This document shows positions 30,282-39,421 of a stretch of 64,000 nucleotides of DNA, in pieces. Source of the stretch: CAXWPM01 sp965206125. Its GTDB lineage: Bacteria > Acidobacteriota > Terriglobia > 20CM-2-55-15. The translations under genes were made by a program, and so were the position numbers. Below the pieces are notes generated by a model that was not told where the DNA came from, searched no databases, and was given only the letters and a program-made list of their open reading frames with translations. The stretch covers positions 62,001 through 126,000 of the forward strand of contig CBDBIN010000040.1 in assembly GCA_965206125.1 (NCBI GenBank), in the 5' to 3' direction. Positions within the stretch are counted from its first letter, which is position 1, and each line of letters starts with the position of its first letter.

Positions 30282-32408
30282 GTGACTGAAAGATCCAGGC
30301 AACTCTCGCTCGACGATGTCTACCACCCCGAGCAGAAAACCGACTTCGAAGGCGCGGTGCCCGGGAACATCGTCTGGTTGGACGGAGACCACTACGTTCT
30401 TGCCGGAGCCAATGGGGATCGCAACTCCAGAGATCGAGTCCATGCCGGGACTGGAGATTCGGCTCCGCTCTACAGAATCGACGACATGACCGAGGCGATG
30501 GCCCGCATCGACGGGATCTCGGCCGACGAGGCTCGCAACCTTGCATCGCGGACCGATCTGACGATGAGTCCCGATCGGTCGGCGCTGTTCGTCACCCATG
30601 GCTCCCGCCTGATTCGTTACCGCTTCGGCGACGACTCCACCTCGATCATCGCCGAAGGAATCGACGACCCGACGGGTGTAGCGAGCAGCCCGGACGGGCG
30701 TTCGGTCAGCTACACGCGGGGCAACGACCTCGCAATCACGAATCTTGAAACGGGTGCCGAACGCATCCTGACCGTCGATGGGTCCGGCACCGTTCTCAAC
30801 GGACGGCTCGACTGGGTGTACCAGGAGGAAGTCTACGGCCGCGGTGATTTCAACGGGCACTGGTGGAGCCCCGACTCGGGGCACATCGCCTTGCTCGACG
30901 AGACCGGAATGCAAGGGCACGCGATCGTCGACCATGTCGCGATTCAACCCACGCTCGAAGTCACGCGGTATCCGAGGGCCGGCGCGCCCAATCCCGTAGT
31001 TCGGCTCGGCTTGCTGTCTCTGGAAGATGGCGTCGTGCGGTGGATCGATACATCGGGCTACGCCCGCGATCACCTGATCGCTCGCATCTGCTGGACGCCG
31101 GACTCCGCTGCCCTGACCTACCAGGTCCAGAACCGTACTCAGACGTGGCTCGAACTCAACATCTTCGATCTCGGGAATCGGGAGTCGCGGACGCTCCTTC
31201 GGGAGACCTCGCCGGCCTGGGTCAGCGTCACCGGACAGCCGGTTTGGTGCGAAGACGGGTCGTTGGTGTGGTTGAGCGACCGTACCGGTTGGAGGCACAT
31301 CTACCGGTACGGCCCGGACCGGGACATGTGCACGCGGATCACTTCCGGAGATTGGGACGTGCGCGAGATCCACGGCGTGGCTGCGGGCTGGATCTATTTT
31401 TCAGCGACCGAACACGACCTGAAAGCGATTCACGTCTATCGGGTCCGTATTGACGGAACTGACATGGCCCGGCTGACTGATGGAAAAGGGACACACAAAG
31501 CTGTTTTCTCTCCCGACTGCACCTGGTTCGCCGAAACCGTGAGCACGATCTCAACGCCGCCCGAGGCGCACCTCTGCTCTAGCAATGGGGCACGCCTCCG
31601 CAAGATTGTGGAGACGACGCCGGGGCTGCTCGGTGGCTATCAGTGGGGCCAGGCCGATTTCATGTCGATTCGTTCCCGAGACGGGGTCTCCCTTGACGCG
31701 CTGCGGATCACACCGCCCGGGTTTGATCCGTCACGACCCTACCCGGTTCTTTGTCATACCTACGGCGGTCCTGCGGCCTCGCTCGTCCAGGATGCCTGGA
31801 ATTCCAAGCTCTACCTCTGGCATCAGGTTATCGCGCAACAGGGATATGTCATCTGGGTGCTGGACAACCGGACTGCGAGCAACAAGGGGGCGACTTCGGC
31901 CTGGCCCCTGTACCGGAATTTCGGCGAGCTGGAACTTCGCGATCACGAGGATTCCGTGGAGTGGCTTCGGGCACAACCGTGGGTCGATCCGGCCAGGATC
32001 GGGATATGGGGGTGGAGTTTCGGCGGATATCTCACGGCCTATGCGTTGACGCACAGCGCGTCGTTCAAGATGGGAATTGCCGGCGCTCCCGTCACGGACT
32101 GGCGGCTTTACGACTCGATCTACACCGAACGCTACATGGATCTGCCCGCCGACAACCCGGACGGGTACCTATCGAGTTCCGTCATCGAAGCCGCCGGCGC
32201 GCTCCAGGGAAAGCTGCTGATCCTTCATGGAACCATTGACGACAACGTTCACATCGATCATTCCCTGGGCCTCATCGAGGCGCTGCAGAAGGCCGGAAAG
32301 CAGTTTGAGGTGATGTTCTACCCGAAGTCGCGGCACGCTGTCGAGGACCCGCACCAGAACCACCACATGCGGTGCCTGATGATGAACTTCATCCTCAAGA
32401 ACCTGTAA
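30282..32408 (+). CDS. S9B family dipeptidyl-peptidase IV-like enzyme
   Basis: About 708 residues. An N-terminal eight-bladed propeller (RLDWVYQEEVYGRGDFNGHWWSPDS contains the double-Glu motif that binds the substrate amino group) is followed by an alpha/beta hydrolase. Catalytic Ser in GIWGWSFGGYLTAYA (near 578), Asp in HGTIDDNVH and His in SRHAVED. It removes X-Pro type dipeptides. The GTG at 30282 gives the normal family N-terminus (LSLDDVYHP) but no signal peptide, unlike most bacterial homologues; a frame open further upstream has no good start. Convergent with the M20 gene (3 bp between stops). Confidence 0.92.
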   Translation: MTERSRQLSLDDVYHPEQKTDFEGAVPGNIVWLDGDHYVLAGANGDRNSRDRVHAGTGDSAPLYRIDDMTEAMARIDGISADEARNLASRTDLTMSPDRSALFVTHGSRLIRYRFGDDSTSIIAEGIDDPTGVASSPDGRSVSYTRGNDLAITNLETGAERILTVDGSGTVLNGRLDWVYQEEVYGRGDFNGHWWSPDSGHIALLDETGMQGHAIVDHVAIQPTLEVTRYPRAGAPNPVVRLGLLSLEDGVVRWIDTSGYARDHLIARICWTPDSAALTYQVQNRTQTWLELNIFDLGNRESRTLLRETSPAWVSVTGQPVWCEDGSLVWLSDRTGWRHIYRYGPDRDMCTRITSGDWDVREIHGVAAGWIYFSATEHDLKAIHVYRVRIDGTDMARLTDGKGTHKAVFSPDCTWFAETVSTISTPPEAHLCSSNGARLRKIVETTPGLLGGYQWGQADFMSIRSRDGVSLDALRITPPGFDPSRPYPVLCHTYGGPAASLVQDAWNSKLYLWHQVIAQQGYVIWVLDNRTASNKGATSAWPLYRNFGELELRDHEDSVEWLRAQPWVDPARIGIWGWSFGGYLTAYALTHSASFKMGIAGAPVTDWRLYDSIYTERYMDLPADNPDGYLSSSVIEAAGALQGKLLILHGTIDDNVHIDHSLGLIEALQKAGKQFEVMFYPKSRHAVEDPHQNHHMRCLMMNFILKNL

Positions 32409-32411
32409 CAG

Positions 32412-33554
32412 CTACCGGCAGAAATCTCGGACCAGCTCGACCAAGGCGGCCTGGCAGGCCCGCACGTCCTCGGCAACCACGTATTCGGCGACACTGTGCA
32501 GGCCCTTACCCGTCGGACCGAAGATCACCGATGGGATCCCCGCCTCCCCCAGCACGCCGGCGTCCGTCCAGAAGGACATGCTCGAGCGCGTCGTTTTGCC
32601 ACCGGTGCGTGCTATGGCCGCTTCGAGATCTCGCGCGATCGGATGGTCGGCCGGCGTCTCGTAGGGTGGCTGTCCGAACACGTACCGGGCTTTCGCCCGA
32701 AAATCCGGATCCTCAGCCCGAAGCTCCTTCAGTATGGATTCGACCTCCGTCAGCGACACTTCTTGAGATTCACCAGCGATCGTCCGGCGCTCCATCCTCA
32801 GCCGGCAACTGTCGGGGTACGTGCTCCATTCGCGGCCGCCCTGGATTGTCGAGGCGTGCAGCGACGCGGTCCCCATCAACGGATGAGCCGGGCGGGCCTG
32901 AAGGTCTCGGTCGAGTCGTTCCAGCCGGCCCAGCACGCGCCCCATCCTCACTATCGCGTCGAGCCCGTCAGCGGGTCTGCTGCCATGCGCCGCCCTTCCT
33001 TCGACATCTACCTCGACCCATTCAAAACCTTTGTGCCCGACGGCGACCGTCATGTCGGTGGGTTCGCCCACGACCGCGGCGTCGGCGGTCCATTCCTTGA
33101 CGAGAGAGCGCGCGCCGATGCTCGAGTACTCCTCATCGATCACGGCAGTGACGAGAAGGCGTCCGGCCCCGAGCCCTCCCTTCTCTGCGATCTCCCCGGC
33201 GGCCGCCATCATTGCCACCAGTCCGCCCTTCATGTCCTGGGAACCGCGTCCCCACACCTTGCCGTCGCGGTAGACCGGATCGAAGGGTCGCTCCATGCCG
33301 GCAACGCCAACGGTATCGCTATGCCCGCAGAACATCATCACGGGGCCCTTCCTGCCGCTGTCGAGGACGCCGATGACGTTCGGTCGTGCCGGCGCTGCCT
33401 CCTGAAACTCGACATCCAGACCCATTTTGCCGAGAGCGTTCCCGACCGCTTGGGCGATCGCGCCCTCGCCGGAATGCTCGGGCCCGAGCGATGGGTTCAC
33501 CGAGTCGATCGCTACCAACTCTCTCAACAACTCGATCGTGTCCATGGAATTCAC
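32412..33554 (-). CDS. M20 family metallopeptidase (ArgE/DapE/CPG2-like)
   Basis: A 380-residue amidohydrolase: VMMFCGHSDTVGVAG with the first His, VWGRGSQDMKGGLVAMM with the bridging Asp, VIDEEYSSIGA with the Glu pair and GRAAHGSRPADGLDAI in the dimerisation domain. Longer than and distinct from the dapE in the lysine operon. Likely substrates are N-acyl amino acids or dipeptides. The ATG at 33554 has AAGAGGTG upstream; an internal ATG at 33545 is possible. Confidence 0.88.
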   Translation of the reverse strand: MNSMDTIELLRELVAIDSVNPSLGPEHSGEGAIAQAVGNALGKMGLDVEFQEAAPARPNVIGVLDSGRKGPVMMFCGHSDTVGVAGMERPFDPVYRDGKVWGRGSQDMKGGLVAMMAAAGEIAEKGGLGAGRLLVTAVIDEEYSSIGARSLVKEWTADAAVVGEPTDMTVAVGHKGFEWVEVDVEGRAAHGSRPADGLDAIVRMGRVLGRLERLDRDLQARPAHPLMGTASLHASTIQGGREWSTYPDSCRLRMERRTIAGESQEVSLTEVESILKELRAEDPDFRAKARYVFGQPPYETPADHPIARDLEAAIARTGGKTTRSSMSFWTDAGVLGEAGIPSVIFGPTGKGLHSVAEYVVAEDVRACQAALVELVRDFCR

Positions 33555-33641
33555 CTCTTCGGTCGGCTGTCCGTCAACAACACCGCCATTGGACGCTCCT
33601 TTCCGCTCACGTTTGAGCTTTGGCAGCGTCTGATCCTTTTC

Positions 33642-33657
33642 CCCGAGAATTCTCGGG
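33642..33657. promoter_or_regulatory. perfect 16-bp palindrome between the M20 peptidase and ccdA genes
   Basis: CCCGAGAATTCTCGGG is fully self-complementary, with no loop and no T-run, and sits 43 bp upstream of the ccdA start. This looks more like an operator than a terminator. The regulator is unknown. Confidence 0.35.
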
Positions 33658-33700
33658 CGGTATGAGGATATATTGACCGTTTCATGGAATAATTTGCTTT

Positions 33701-34423
33701 ATGGATAATGTGTCAGTCTTCGCCGCGTTCGCGGCAGGCGTCGTGTCCTTCCTTTCTCCCTGCGTGCTGCCGCTTGTCCCGGGATACATTTCGATCATCT
33801 CCGGAATCTCGCTCGAGCAGCTACAGGCGGAGAGTGAGAACTCTTCCCTCATGAGGACAGTCGTCAGCAATTCGATCTTTTTCATCCTCGGGTTCTCGGT
33901 GATATTCATCTCGCTCGGAGCATCGGCGTCGTTTCTCGGACAGGTGCTGATGGAGCGAATGTCGATACTCTACAGGCTTGCCGGCATTGTCATCATCATT
34001 TTCGGCCTGCACTTGATCGGCATCTTCAAGATTCCCTTCCTGTACCAGGACAAGCGTTTTCACAACGTCAAACCGCGCGGCATGTTCGGGGCGTTCGTTC
34101 TGGGCCTGGCGTTCGCGTTCGGATGGACGCCGTGCATCGGGCCGATTCTTGCCGGCATCCTTACTTTCGCCAGCACGAAGGAGACGGTCAACGAGGGCGT
34201 GTTCCTGCTGGCCGTCTATTCGGTGGGACTCGGTTTGCCGTTCCTGGTCACCAGCCTCGGTCTGAACAAGTTTCTATCCTTCTACGGCCGCTTCAAGAAG
34301 CACCTGCACACGGTCGAAGTCGTCAGCGGTTTCCTCGTCGTGGCTGTGGGGGTCCTGATCCTGACGGATCAGTTCACTCGCCTGAACGCCTGGCTGTCTT
34401 TCCTGAATCGTTTCGCCCTTTAG
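33701..34423 (+). CDS. ccdA: CcdA family thiol-disulfide/cytochrome c biogenesis membrane protein
   Basis: A 240-residue protein with six membrane helices. The two redox Cys are in FLSPCVLPLVPGY (helix 1) and GWTPCIGPILAGI (helix 4). It carries electrons from cytoplasmic thioredoxin to the periplasm for cytochrome c maturation or disulfide isomerisation. No thioredoxin-like partner or ccs gene is adjacent. The following tiny gene and amidase start 34 bp downstream. Confidence 0.94.
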   Translation: MDNVSVFAAFAAGVVSFLSPCVLPLVPGYISIISGISLEQLQAESENSSLMRTVVSNSIFFILGFSVIFISLGASASFLGQVLMERMSILYRLAGIVIIIFGLHLIGIFKIPFLYQDKRFHNVKPRGMFGAFVLGLAFAFGWTPCIGPILAGILTFASTKETVNEGVFLLAVYSVGLGLPFLVTSLGLNKFLSFYGRFKKHLHTVEVVSGFLVVAVGVLILTDQFTRLNAWLSFLNRFAL

Positions 34424-34457
34424 CCGGACCGGGCGGGACTGGTAGAATCTCGCCCTT

Positions 34458-34607
34458 ATGGATTCCTTTCTTGCCGCGTTGGTCGCCGCCGCTCGCGAAC
34501 GCTTCGGCCCGGAACGGACCGAACAACTGAGGCCGTCCCTCGAAGAAGCGGCCGCTGACCTCCGAGAGCTCCACCAGTTTCGGCTGGAACCGGAAGATGA
34601 GCTCTGA
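34458..34607 (+). CDS. 49-residue AtzG/GatC-like small subunit upstream of the amidase
   Basis: ATG at 34458, TGA at 34605-34607. The protein begins MDSFLAALVAAARERFG and then PSLEEAAADLRELHQFRLEPEDEL. It overlaps the amidase start by 11 bp in another frame. Small helical proteins of this kind (DUF4089/AtzG, distantly like GatC) are encoded directly before amidases such as AtzE and form part of the complex. Identification rests on position, size and the helix-then-acidic-tail pattern, not on a strong motif. TAGAAT lies 9 nt before the ATG. Confidence 0.6.
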   Translation: MDSFLAALVAAARERFGPERTEQLRPSLEEAAADLRELHQFRLEPEDEL

Positions 34608-35910
34608 AGCCCTTACCGTTTCTGACACCGCCCGACGCGTCCGCGAGCGTGAGGTGTCACCGGTCCGGATCGCCCAATCGCTACTCGATCGTATCGAAGC
34701 CCTCGACCCCGAAGTGCGCGCCTGGGTGTCGATCGACAGGCAACGCGTCCTCAACGAGGCGAGCGCGCGGGAGCGGCAACTCGAGACAGGCCGGCCGCTC
34801 GGGCCGCTGCACGGTGTCCCCGTCGGTGTAAAAGACATCTTCATGACCGAGGGTCAACCGACGGGGATGGGGTCGACGATCTTCGACGGCCATGTTCCCG
34901 ACAGGGACGCCGCGGCCGTCGCCAAACTGAAAAGGGCCGGCGCCGTCATCCTTGGCAAGACCGTGACCACCGAATTCGCAACTTTCGATCCCGGCCCTAC
35001 ACGCAACCCCTGGAACCTGGAGCACACGCCGGGGGGATCGAGCAGCGGGTCGGCTGCGGCCGTCGCGGCGGGCATGTGCCCCGGGGCCACTGGCACACAA
35101 ACGGTCGCCTCGATCGGTAGGCCGGCCGTCTACTGTGGCATCGTTGGCCTGATGCCGACGGCGGCCCGTGTCTCCAAACGCGACGTCTTCCCTGTTTCCT
35201 GGTCGCTGGACTACGTCGGTGCCTTCGGCCGTACGGTCGACGACGTGGCCCTGATGCTCGAGGCCATGGCCGACGACCCGATTGAACCTTCGGGCCGGGG
35301 ACGGTTTCGCATCGGCGTCGTTCGCGAGTTTTTCGAGGACAATACTGACCCGGCACCCTGGGAACTTCACGGAGGCTTGATCGAACGTCTGAGTTCTACA
35401 GATGCTGAAATTGTCGATCTGGCGCTGCCAGACATCTTCAGCCTGGCGTTGCCCACGCTACGCACGATCATGCGCGCCGAACTTGCAGCCGCTCACCAGA
35501 GCCTACACGCCCGGCATGCCGAACAATACGGAACGAAGATCCGGGGCCTGATCGAATCCGGCATGCTGGTCTCGTCGACCGACTACATACGTGCGGGCCG
35601 GGTTCGCCGAAGGTTTCAGGAAGAGATGTCCGGGTTGTTCGCCAATTGCGATGTGATTCTTTCTCCGGGCGCCGTCGGGCCCGCACCCGAAGGGCTCGAT
35701 CACACGGGCAGCCCGATCCTCTCTGCACCATGGTCCCTGGCGGATTTTCCGACACTGTCTCTGCCGCAGGGGCTGGATGCGTCGGGCATGCCGGTCGGCA
35801 TCCAGTTGACGGCGCCGCCATTCCGGGAGGGGCTTCTCTTCGAAATCGGTAGTTGGTTTGAGGAGTTCGTCGGCTTTCGGGAACGCCCCGCAGTCGAGTC
35901 CAGACTCTAG
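34597..35910 (+). CDS. amidase signature family enzyme
   Basis: A 437-residue amidase. Catalytic triad: Lys in VILGKTVTTEFA (near 115), the cis-Ser in PGGSSSGSAAAVAAG (near 148) and the nucleophile in GTQTVASIGRPA (near 170). The usual TGGSIxRPA reads TVASIGRPA, so the oxyanion-loop glycines are altered. The C-terminal SLPQGLDASGMPVGIQLTAPPFREGLLF is typical. The substrate is unknown; the overlapping AtzG-like gene suggests an AtzE/biuret-related or GatA-like complex. Its stop overlaps the convergent ABC ATPase gene by 4 bp. Confidence 0.88.
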   Translation: MSSEALTVSDTARRVREREVSPVRIAQSLLDRIEALDPEVRAWVSIDRQRVLNEASARERQLETGRPLGPLHGVPVGVKDIFMTEGQPTGMGSTIFDGHVPDRDAAAVAKLKRAGAVILGKTVTTEFATFDPGPTRNPWNLEHTPGGSSSGSAAAVAAGMCPGATGTQTVASIGRPAVYCGIVGLMPTAARVSKRDVFPVSWSLDYVGAFGRTVDDVALMLEAMADDPIEPSGRGRFRIGVVREFFEDNTDPAPWELHGGLIERLSSTDAEIVDLALPDIFSLALPTLRTIMRAELAAAHQSLHARHAEQYGTKIRGLIESGMLVSSTDYIRAGRVRRRFQEEMSGLFANCDVILSPGAVGPAPEGLDHTGSPILSAPWSLADFPTLSLPQGLDASGMPVGIQLTAPPFREGLLFEIGSWFEEFVGFRERPAVESRL

Positions 35911-36602
35911 CAGCCCGTGGCAGAAGTCTGCTGGGGCAGCATCACGCCCTTGTCGAGATGGCGCACGGTCGTTGCGTGCTCCGCGGCTCGCGGGTCGTGA
36001 GTCACCATGATGATGGTCTTGCCGAACTCACGGTTCAACTTATCGAGAATAGCCAAGACCTCCTCGGCGGACTTGGCATCAAGATCGCCGGTGGGCTCAT
36101 CCGCTAGTAGCAGAGTTGGATCCGTGACGATGGCACGGGCTATGGCGACGCGCTGCTCCTGCCCGCCCGACAGCTGACGGGGATAGTGCGTCATCCGATC
36201 CTCGAGACCCACGAGATTCAAGGCCGTCCGGACATGTTCCCGCCTCTCCGCCTTCGACAGCCTCGTCAGCAGTAGCGGAAGCTCGACGTTCTCGAAAGCG
36301 GTAAGGACAGGGATCAGGTTGAAGGTCTGGAACACAAACCCGATGTGTTCGTTCCGCCAGCCGGCAAGCGAGCCTTCACTCATTGCCGCGATATCATCGC
36401 CCAGGACGATGACGGAGCCCGAACTCGGTCGATCTATGCCGGCAACAAGATTCAGCAGAGTCGACTTTCCAGAGCCCGAGGGACCCATCAGACACAGGAA
36501 GGCGCCTTCGCCCACCTCCAGGTCGACTTCTTCGAGCGCCACGATATCGGCCGCATCCTTCTTGAAGACCTTGCCGGCTCCACGGATTTCGATCGCCGGC
36601 AT
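35907..36602 (-). CDS. ABC transporter ATP-binding protein (MacB/LolD type)
   Basis: A 231-residue ATPase: Walker A GPSGSGKSTLLN, signature LSGGQEQRVAIARA, Walker B LLLADEPTGDLD and the switch His in MVTHDPRAAEH. It energises the exporter formed by the two permeases and adaptor encoded upstream. The last residues (QQTSATGC) and the stop come from a sequence that matches the end of the 327-bp repeat (GCAGCC.GTGGCAGAA on the plus strand), so its C-terminus seems to have been rewritten by such an element. Another copy of the repeat lies immediately before its start codon and separates it from the rest of the operon. Confidence 0.93.
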   Translation of the reverse strand: MPAIEIRGAGKVFKKDAADIVALEEVDLEVGEGAFLCLMGPSGSGKSTLLNLVAGIDRPSSGSVIVLGDDIAAMSEGSLAGWRNEHIGFVFQTFNLIPVLTAFENVELPLLLTRLSKAERREHVRTALNLVGLEDRMTHYPRQLSGGQEQRVAIARAIVTDPTLLLADEPTGDLDAKSAEEVLAILDKLNREFGKTIIMVTHDPRAAEHATTVRHLDKGVMLPQQTSATGC

Positions 36603-36606
36603 GTTA

Positions 36607-36933
36607 GCAGCCTGTGGGGGAACCCTCGTGGGTCGCGCGCGCGGGTCTTCGGGTCACGGGCGCGAAGAGAGGAGGGAGCGATGCGATCTCATCGTAACCG
36701 ACGAACGACAAAGCCCGTGGCCCGAACCCCCGTGCGCCCGAAGGGTTACGGCGAAACGACGCCGTCTTCGTTGTCATCGACTCCTCACAATGAAAGAGCA
36801 TTGTCTCGTCCTCGTCTCCTAGAATCCAGCGCCGTTTGGCCGTAACGCGACCCACAAGGGTTCTGCCACCGGCTGCTTGAATCCAGCGCCGTTTGGCCGT
36901 AACGCGACCCACGAGGGTTCCCCCACCGGCTGC
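36607..36933. repeat. 327-bp MITE-like element, copy B (inverted relative to copy A)
   Basis: The same modules as at 24556-24882, in reverse order: the long module (36607-36819) followed by two short modules (about 36826-36878 and 36879-36933). Its two ends are inverted repeats of about 31 bp. It sits exactly between the adaptor stop codon (36933-36935, sharing bases with the element end GGCTGCTAG) and the ATPase start at 36602. Confidence 0.87.
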
Positions 36934-38267
36934 TAGTTTCCTCCCACGCGGTCGCCCGGCTGCAGCGTTTCGATAGCGTCGCCAACGATGACCGCCTCGT
37001 CGCCCGTCAGGCCCGATGAGACATGCGCAACCCCGCCTACTCTCCTGGAGACAGCAATGGGTCTCAGCCGGACTTCCCCGTTCACGACCACCAGAACGGA
37101 TTCGCCCGATCCTCGATCGATGATCGCCTCAGCCGGAATGGTCAATTCGTCGACGAGATCGCTGGACTGGGTCCGATCGCTATCGAGAAACGTCACGCGC
37201 GCGTTCATCTCCGGTTTGATCAAGGTGTCGGGATCGTAAATCCGAACCTTGACCTGGATCGTTGCGCGTTGTCGGTCCGCCTCCGGAGCAATCTCGTCTA
37301 CGGCACACTCGTACACCCGGTCGGGGTAGGCGTCGGTTACGGCCGTGCAGGGCTGTTCGGGGCGAATTCGGTTGAAATCATTCTGCGATATGTCCAGCTC
37401 AACCTGAAGATCGTTCAGGTCCGCCAGTGCCACCGTCGACGACTTTGCACCCCGATCACCGACGAAAGAGGTCGTCACCATTTCTCCAGGTTCGACAATC
37501 CGCTCCAGGATGACCCCATCGATCGGCGCCCGGATCTCGACCGCGTCCAGCAGAGTCTGGCTGTAGGCCAAGTCGGCCCGCGCGCGTTCCACTTCTGCCC
37601 GGGCCGCATCGATCTGTTCCACCCGTGGACCCTTCACGATCAAATCGTAGGTGCGATCCAACGATTCCAGCGTGGCTTTCGAGACGTCGCGGCGTCCCAG
37701 AGCTTCATCGAGATCCCGCGTGGTGTAGACACCCTCGCGGACCAACCCTTCGATGCGTTCGAGATTAGCCTCGTCGGTCCTCAATTGAGCCCGAGCGCGA
37801 TCCACGTCCGCCCGGGCGCGGGCGATCTCCTCCGGGCGAGATCCCGCCTCGAGCTCGGCCAGGCGCGCCAGAGTGCTCTCGTGTACGGCTCGCGACCGAT
37901 CGACCTGGGCCCGATATTCGCGATCCTCGAGCTTGACCAATAGTTGACCCTTCTGGACCCGGTCGCCCTTTTCAACTCCGATCCATTCGACGCGGCCCAC
38001 TACCTTCGCACTCAGATCGATCTTGTGGTGTGCAACGACATAGCCAGTCGCCACCAGGACCGCCGAGTCGGCCGTCACCGGCATGGGGCGCACCGTGCGC
38101 ACCGAGCCCACCTCGGCCGGTCCTCGAAACGCAAATACCCCGGCGATGATGGCAACGAATACTGACGTGAGCAGGAGGATCCAGCCGAAGGAAGGCCCCT
38201 CCCGCTTGACCGGCCGCTTTGATTTGTCGATTTTGAGCTTGTTCAGCTCGCTGGCGAGTTCGTCCAT
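36933..38267 (-). CDS. HlyD/MFP periplasmic adaptor subunit of an ABC exporter
   Basis: A 444-residue adaptor: cytoplasmic N-terminus with basic residues, one membrane helix (FGWILLLTSVFVAIIAGVFAF near 35), a lipoyl-type half (GYVVAHHKIDLSAKVVGRVEWIGVEKGDRVQKGQLLVKLEDREY), a long coiled-coil hairpin (about 120-220, rich in RARAD and ERARAD), the second lipoyl half (EIRAPIDGVILERIVEPGEMV) and a beta-barrel domain. Its ATG overlaps the stop of the preceding permease gene. The stop codon overlaps the mobile repeat. Confidence 0.92.
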   Translation of the reverse strand: MDELASELNKLKIDKSKRPVKREGPSFGWILLLTSVFVAIIAGVFAFRGPAEVGSVRTVRPMPVTADSAVLVATGYVVAHHKIDLSAKVVGRVEWIGVEKGDRVQKGQLLVKLEDREYRAQVDRSRAVHESTLARLAELEAGSRPEEIARARADVDRARAQLRTDEANLERIEGLVREGVYTTRDLDEALGRRDVSKATLESLDRTYDLIVKGPRVEQIDAARAEVERARADLAYSQTLLDAVEIRAPIDGVILERIVEPGEMVTTSFVGDRGAKSSTVALADLNDLQVELDISQNDFNRIRPEQPCTAVTDAYPDRVYECAVDEIAPEADRQRATIQVKVRIYDPDTLIKPEMNARVTFLDSDRTQSSDLVDELTIPAEAIIDRGSGESVLVVVNGEVRLRPIAVSRRVGGVAHVSSGLTGDEAVIVGDAIETLQPGDRVGGN

Positions 38268-39406
38268 CACACCTCGGTCCGAAGCGCCCGAACGATCGGC
38301 AACCGTGCCGCGAGCCGTGCCGGAAGAATCCCACCGGCAATACCCATGATCGCCGCGAAGATCATCCCCTGGGTGAGCAACTCGGCGGTGATCCGAAACT
38401 CGAACATGACTTCGGAAAAGCTCGCAAAATTCAGCGTTCCGGTCGAGATACCGTTGACTGGCAGTGCCAGCAGGCACCCGGCTGCTCCCCCCACGATCGC
38501 AAGCACCAATGACTCGACGAAAAAGGAGGCCATGATGTCTCGCCTTCTGAATCCGAGCAGCCGGAGCGTCGCGATCTCGCGGGTTCGATAGGCCGTAGCG
38601 GCATACATCGTGTTCATGACGGCGAAGCTGGAGCCGATTGCCATCACGACCGCGATGAAGGTGCCGATGATCTGAATCGGTACTGCGGTCGAGGTCTGGG
38701 AGCGGTAGTATTCCACCTCAGAAAGCGCGTCGAGCTGAAGCCTCCGATCGTCGACGATTCTCTCCTCGAGACCGTCCAGCGTCGCGACGTCCGTCGCTTT
38801 GACGAGCAACGATGAGTAAATCGGTCGTTCGAAATCGGAAGACAGCTCGTCGTAGTTCGCCCAGATCTCCGAGTCGTAGGCGGTTCGGTTGGCGTCGAAC
38901 AGGCCGACGACGTCCCAGTCGGTGCGTCCGATGCGGATCGTATCGTCCAGGCCGGCGCCCTGGAATCGTTTCGCAACAGAACGACTCACGATGACTTCGC
39001 GCAGCCCCGGACGGAACATGCGGCCCTCGACGATGTTCATTTGAGGCCGAAGCTCCATCCCAGCCGCTTCGACTCCACGAACGATGACATTGGCATCGCC
39101 TTCAGTTGCTCGGGGATGATTGATCAGGATGATGATTTCTCCCGACACGGTCTCGACACCGTCCATAGTCTCGACAATCCCCTTGATGTCCCTGTTGAAG
39201 TAGCTGTTGGTCTCTGCCTGTGACCCCTCACGGATCAGGAGGAGGTTTCGGGGATCTCCCGTGTCGGCATATGTGTTCTGAAGCCCGTGGACCAACGCCA
39301 GGATCGACACGAACACGGCAACCGTCAGCCCCACCCCGAGCACCGTCATGGCTGTTCCGACGCGACGGACGGTCAGGCTCCTCAGGTTGTACTTCAAGGG
39401 AATCAT
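38267..39406 (-). CDS. ABC transporter permease (FtsX/MacB-type), second of two
   Basis: A 379-residue protein: N-terminal helix (VGTAMTVLGVGLTVAVFVSILALVHGL), a periplasmic MacB-type core domain (about 60-250) and three C-terminal helices including IGTFIAVVMAIGSSFAVMNTMYAATAYRTREIATLRLLGF, the coupling-helix segment with its ExATLRxxGF motif. The end PARLAARLPIVRALRTE is typical of the family. Probably pairs with the upstream permease. Confidence 0.9.
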   Translation of the reverse strand: MIPLKYNLRSLTVRRVGTAMTVLGVGLTVAVFVSILALVHGLQNTYADTGDPRNLLLIREGSQAETNSYFNRDIKGIVETMDGVETVSGEIIILINHPRATEGDANVIVRGVEAAGMELRPQMNIVEGRMFRPGLREVIVSRSVAKRFQGAGLDDTIRIGRTDWDVVGLFDANRTAYDSEIWANYDELSSDFERPIYSSLLVKATDVATLDGLEERIVDDRRLQLDALSEVEYYRSQTSTAVPIQIIGTFIAVVMAIGSSFAVMNTMYAATAYRTREIATLRLLGFRRRDIMASFFVESLVLAIVGGAAGCLLALPVNGISTGTLNFASFSEVMFEFRITAELLTQGMIFAAIMGIAGGILPARLAARLPIVRALRTEV

Positions 39407-39421
39407 TCGGTTTGCGACGAC

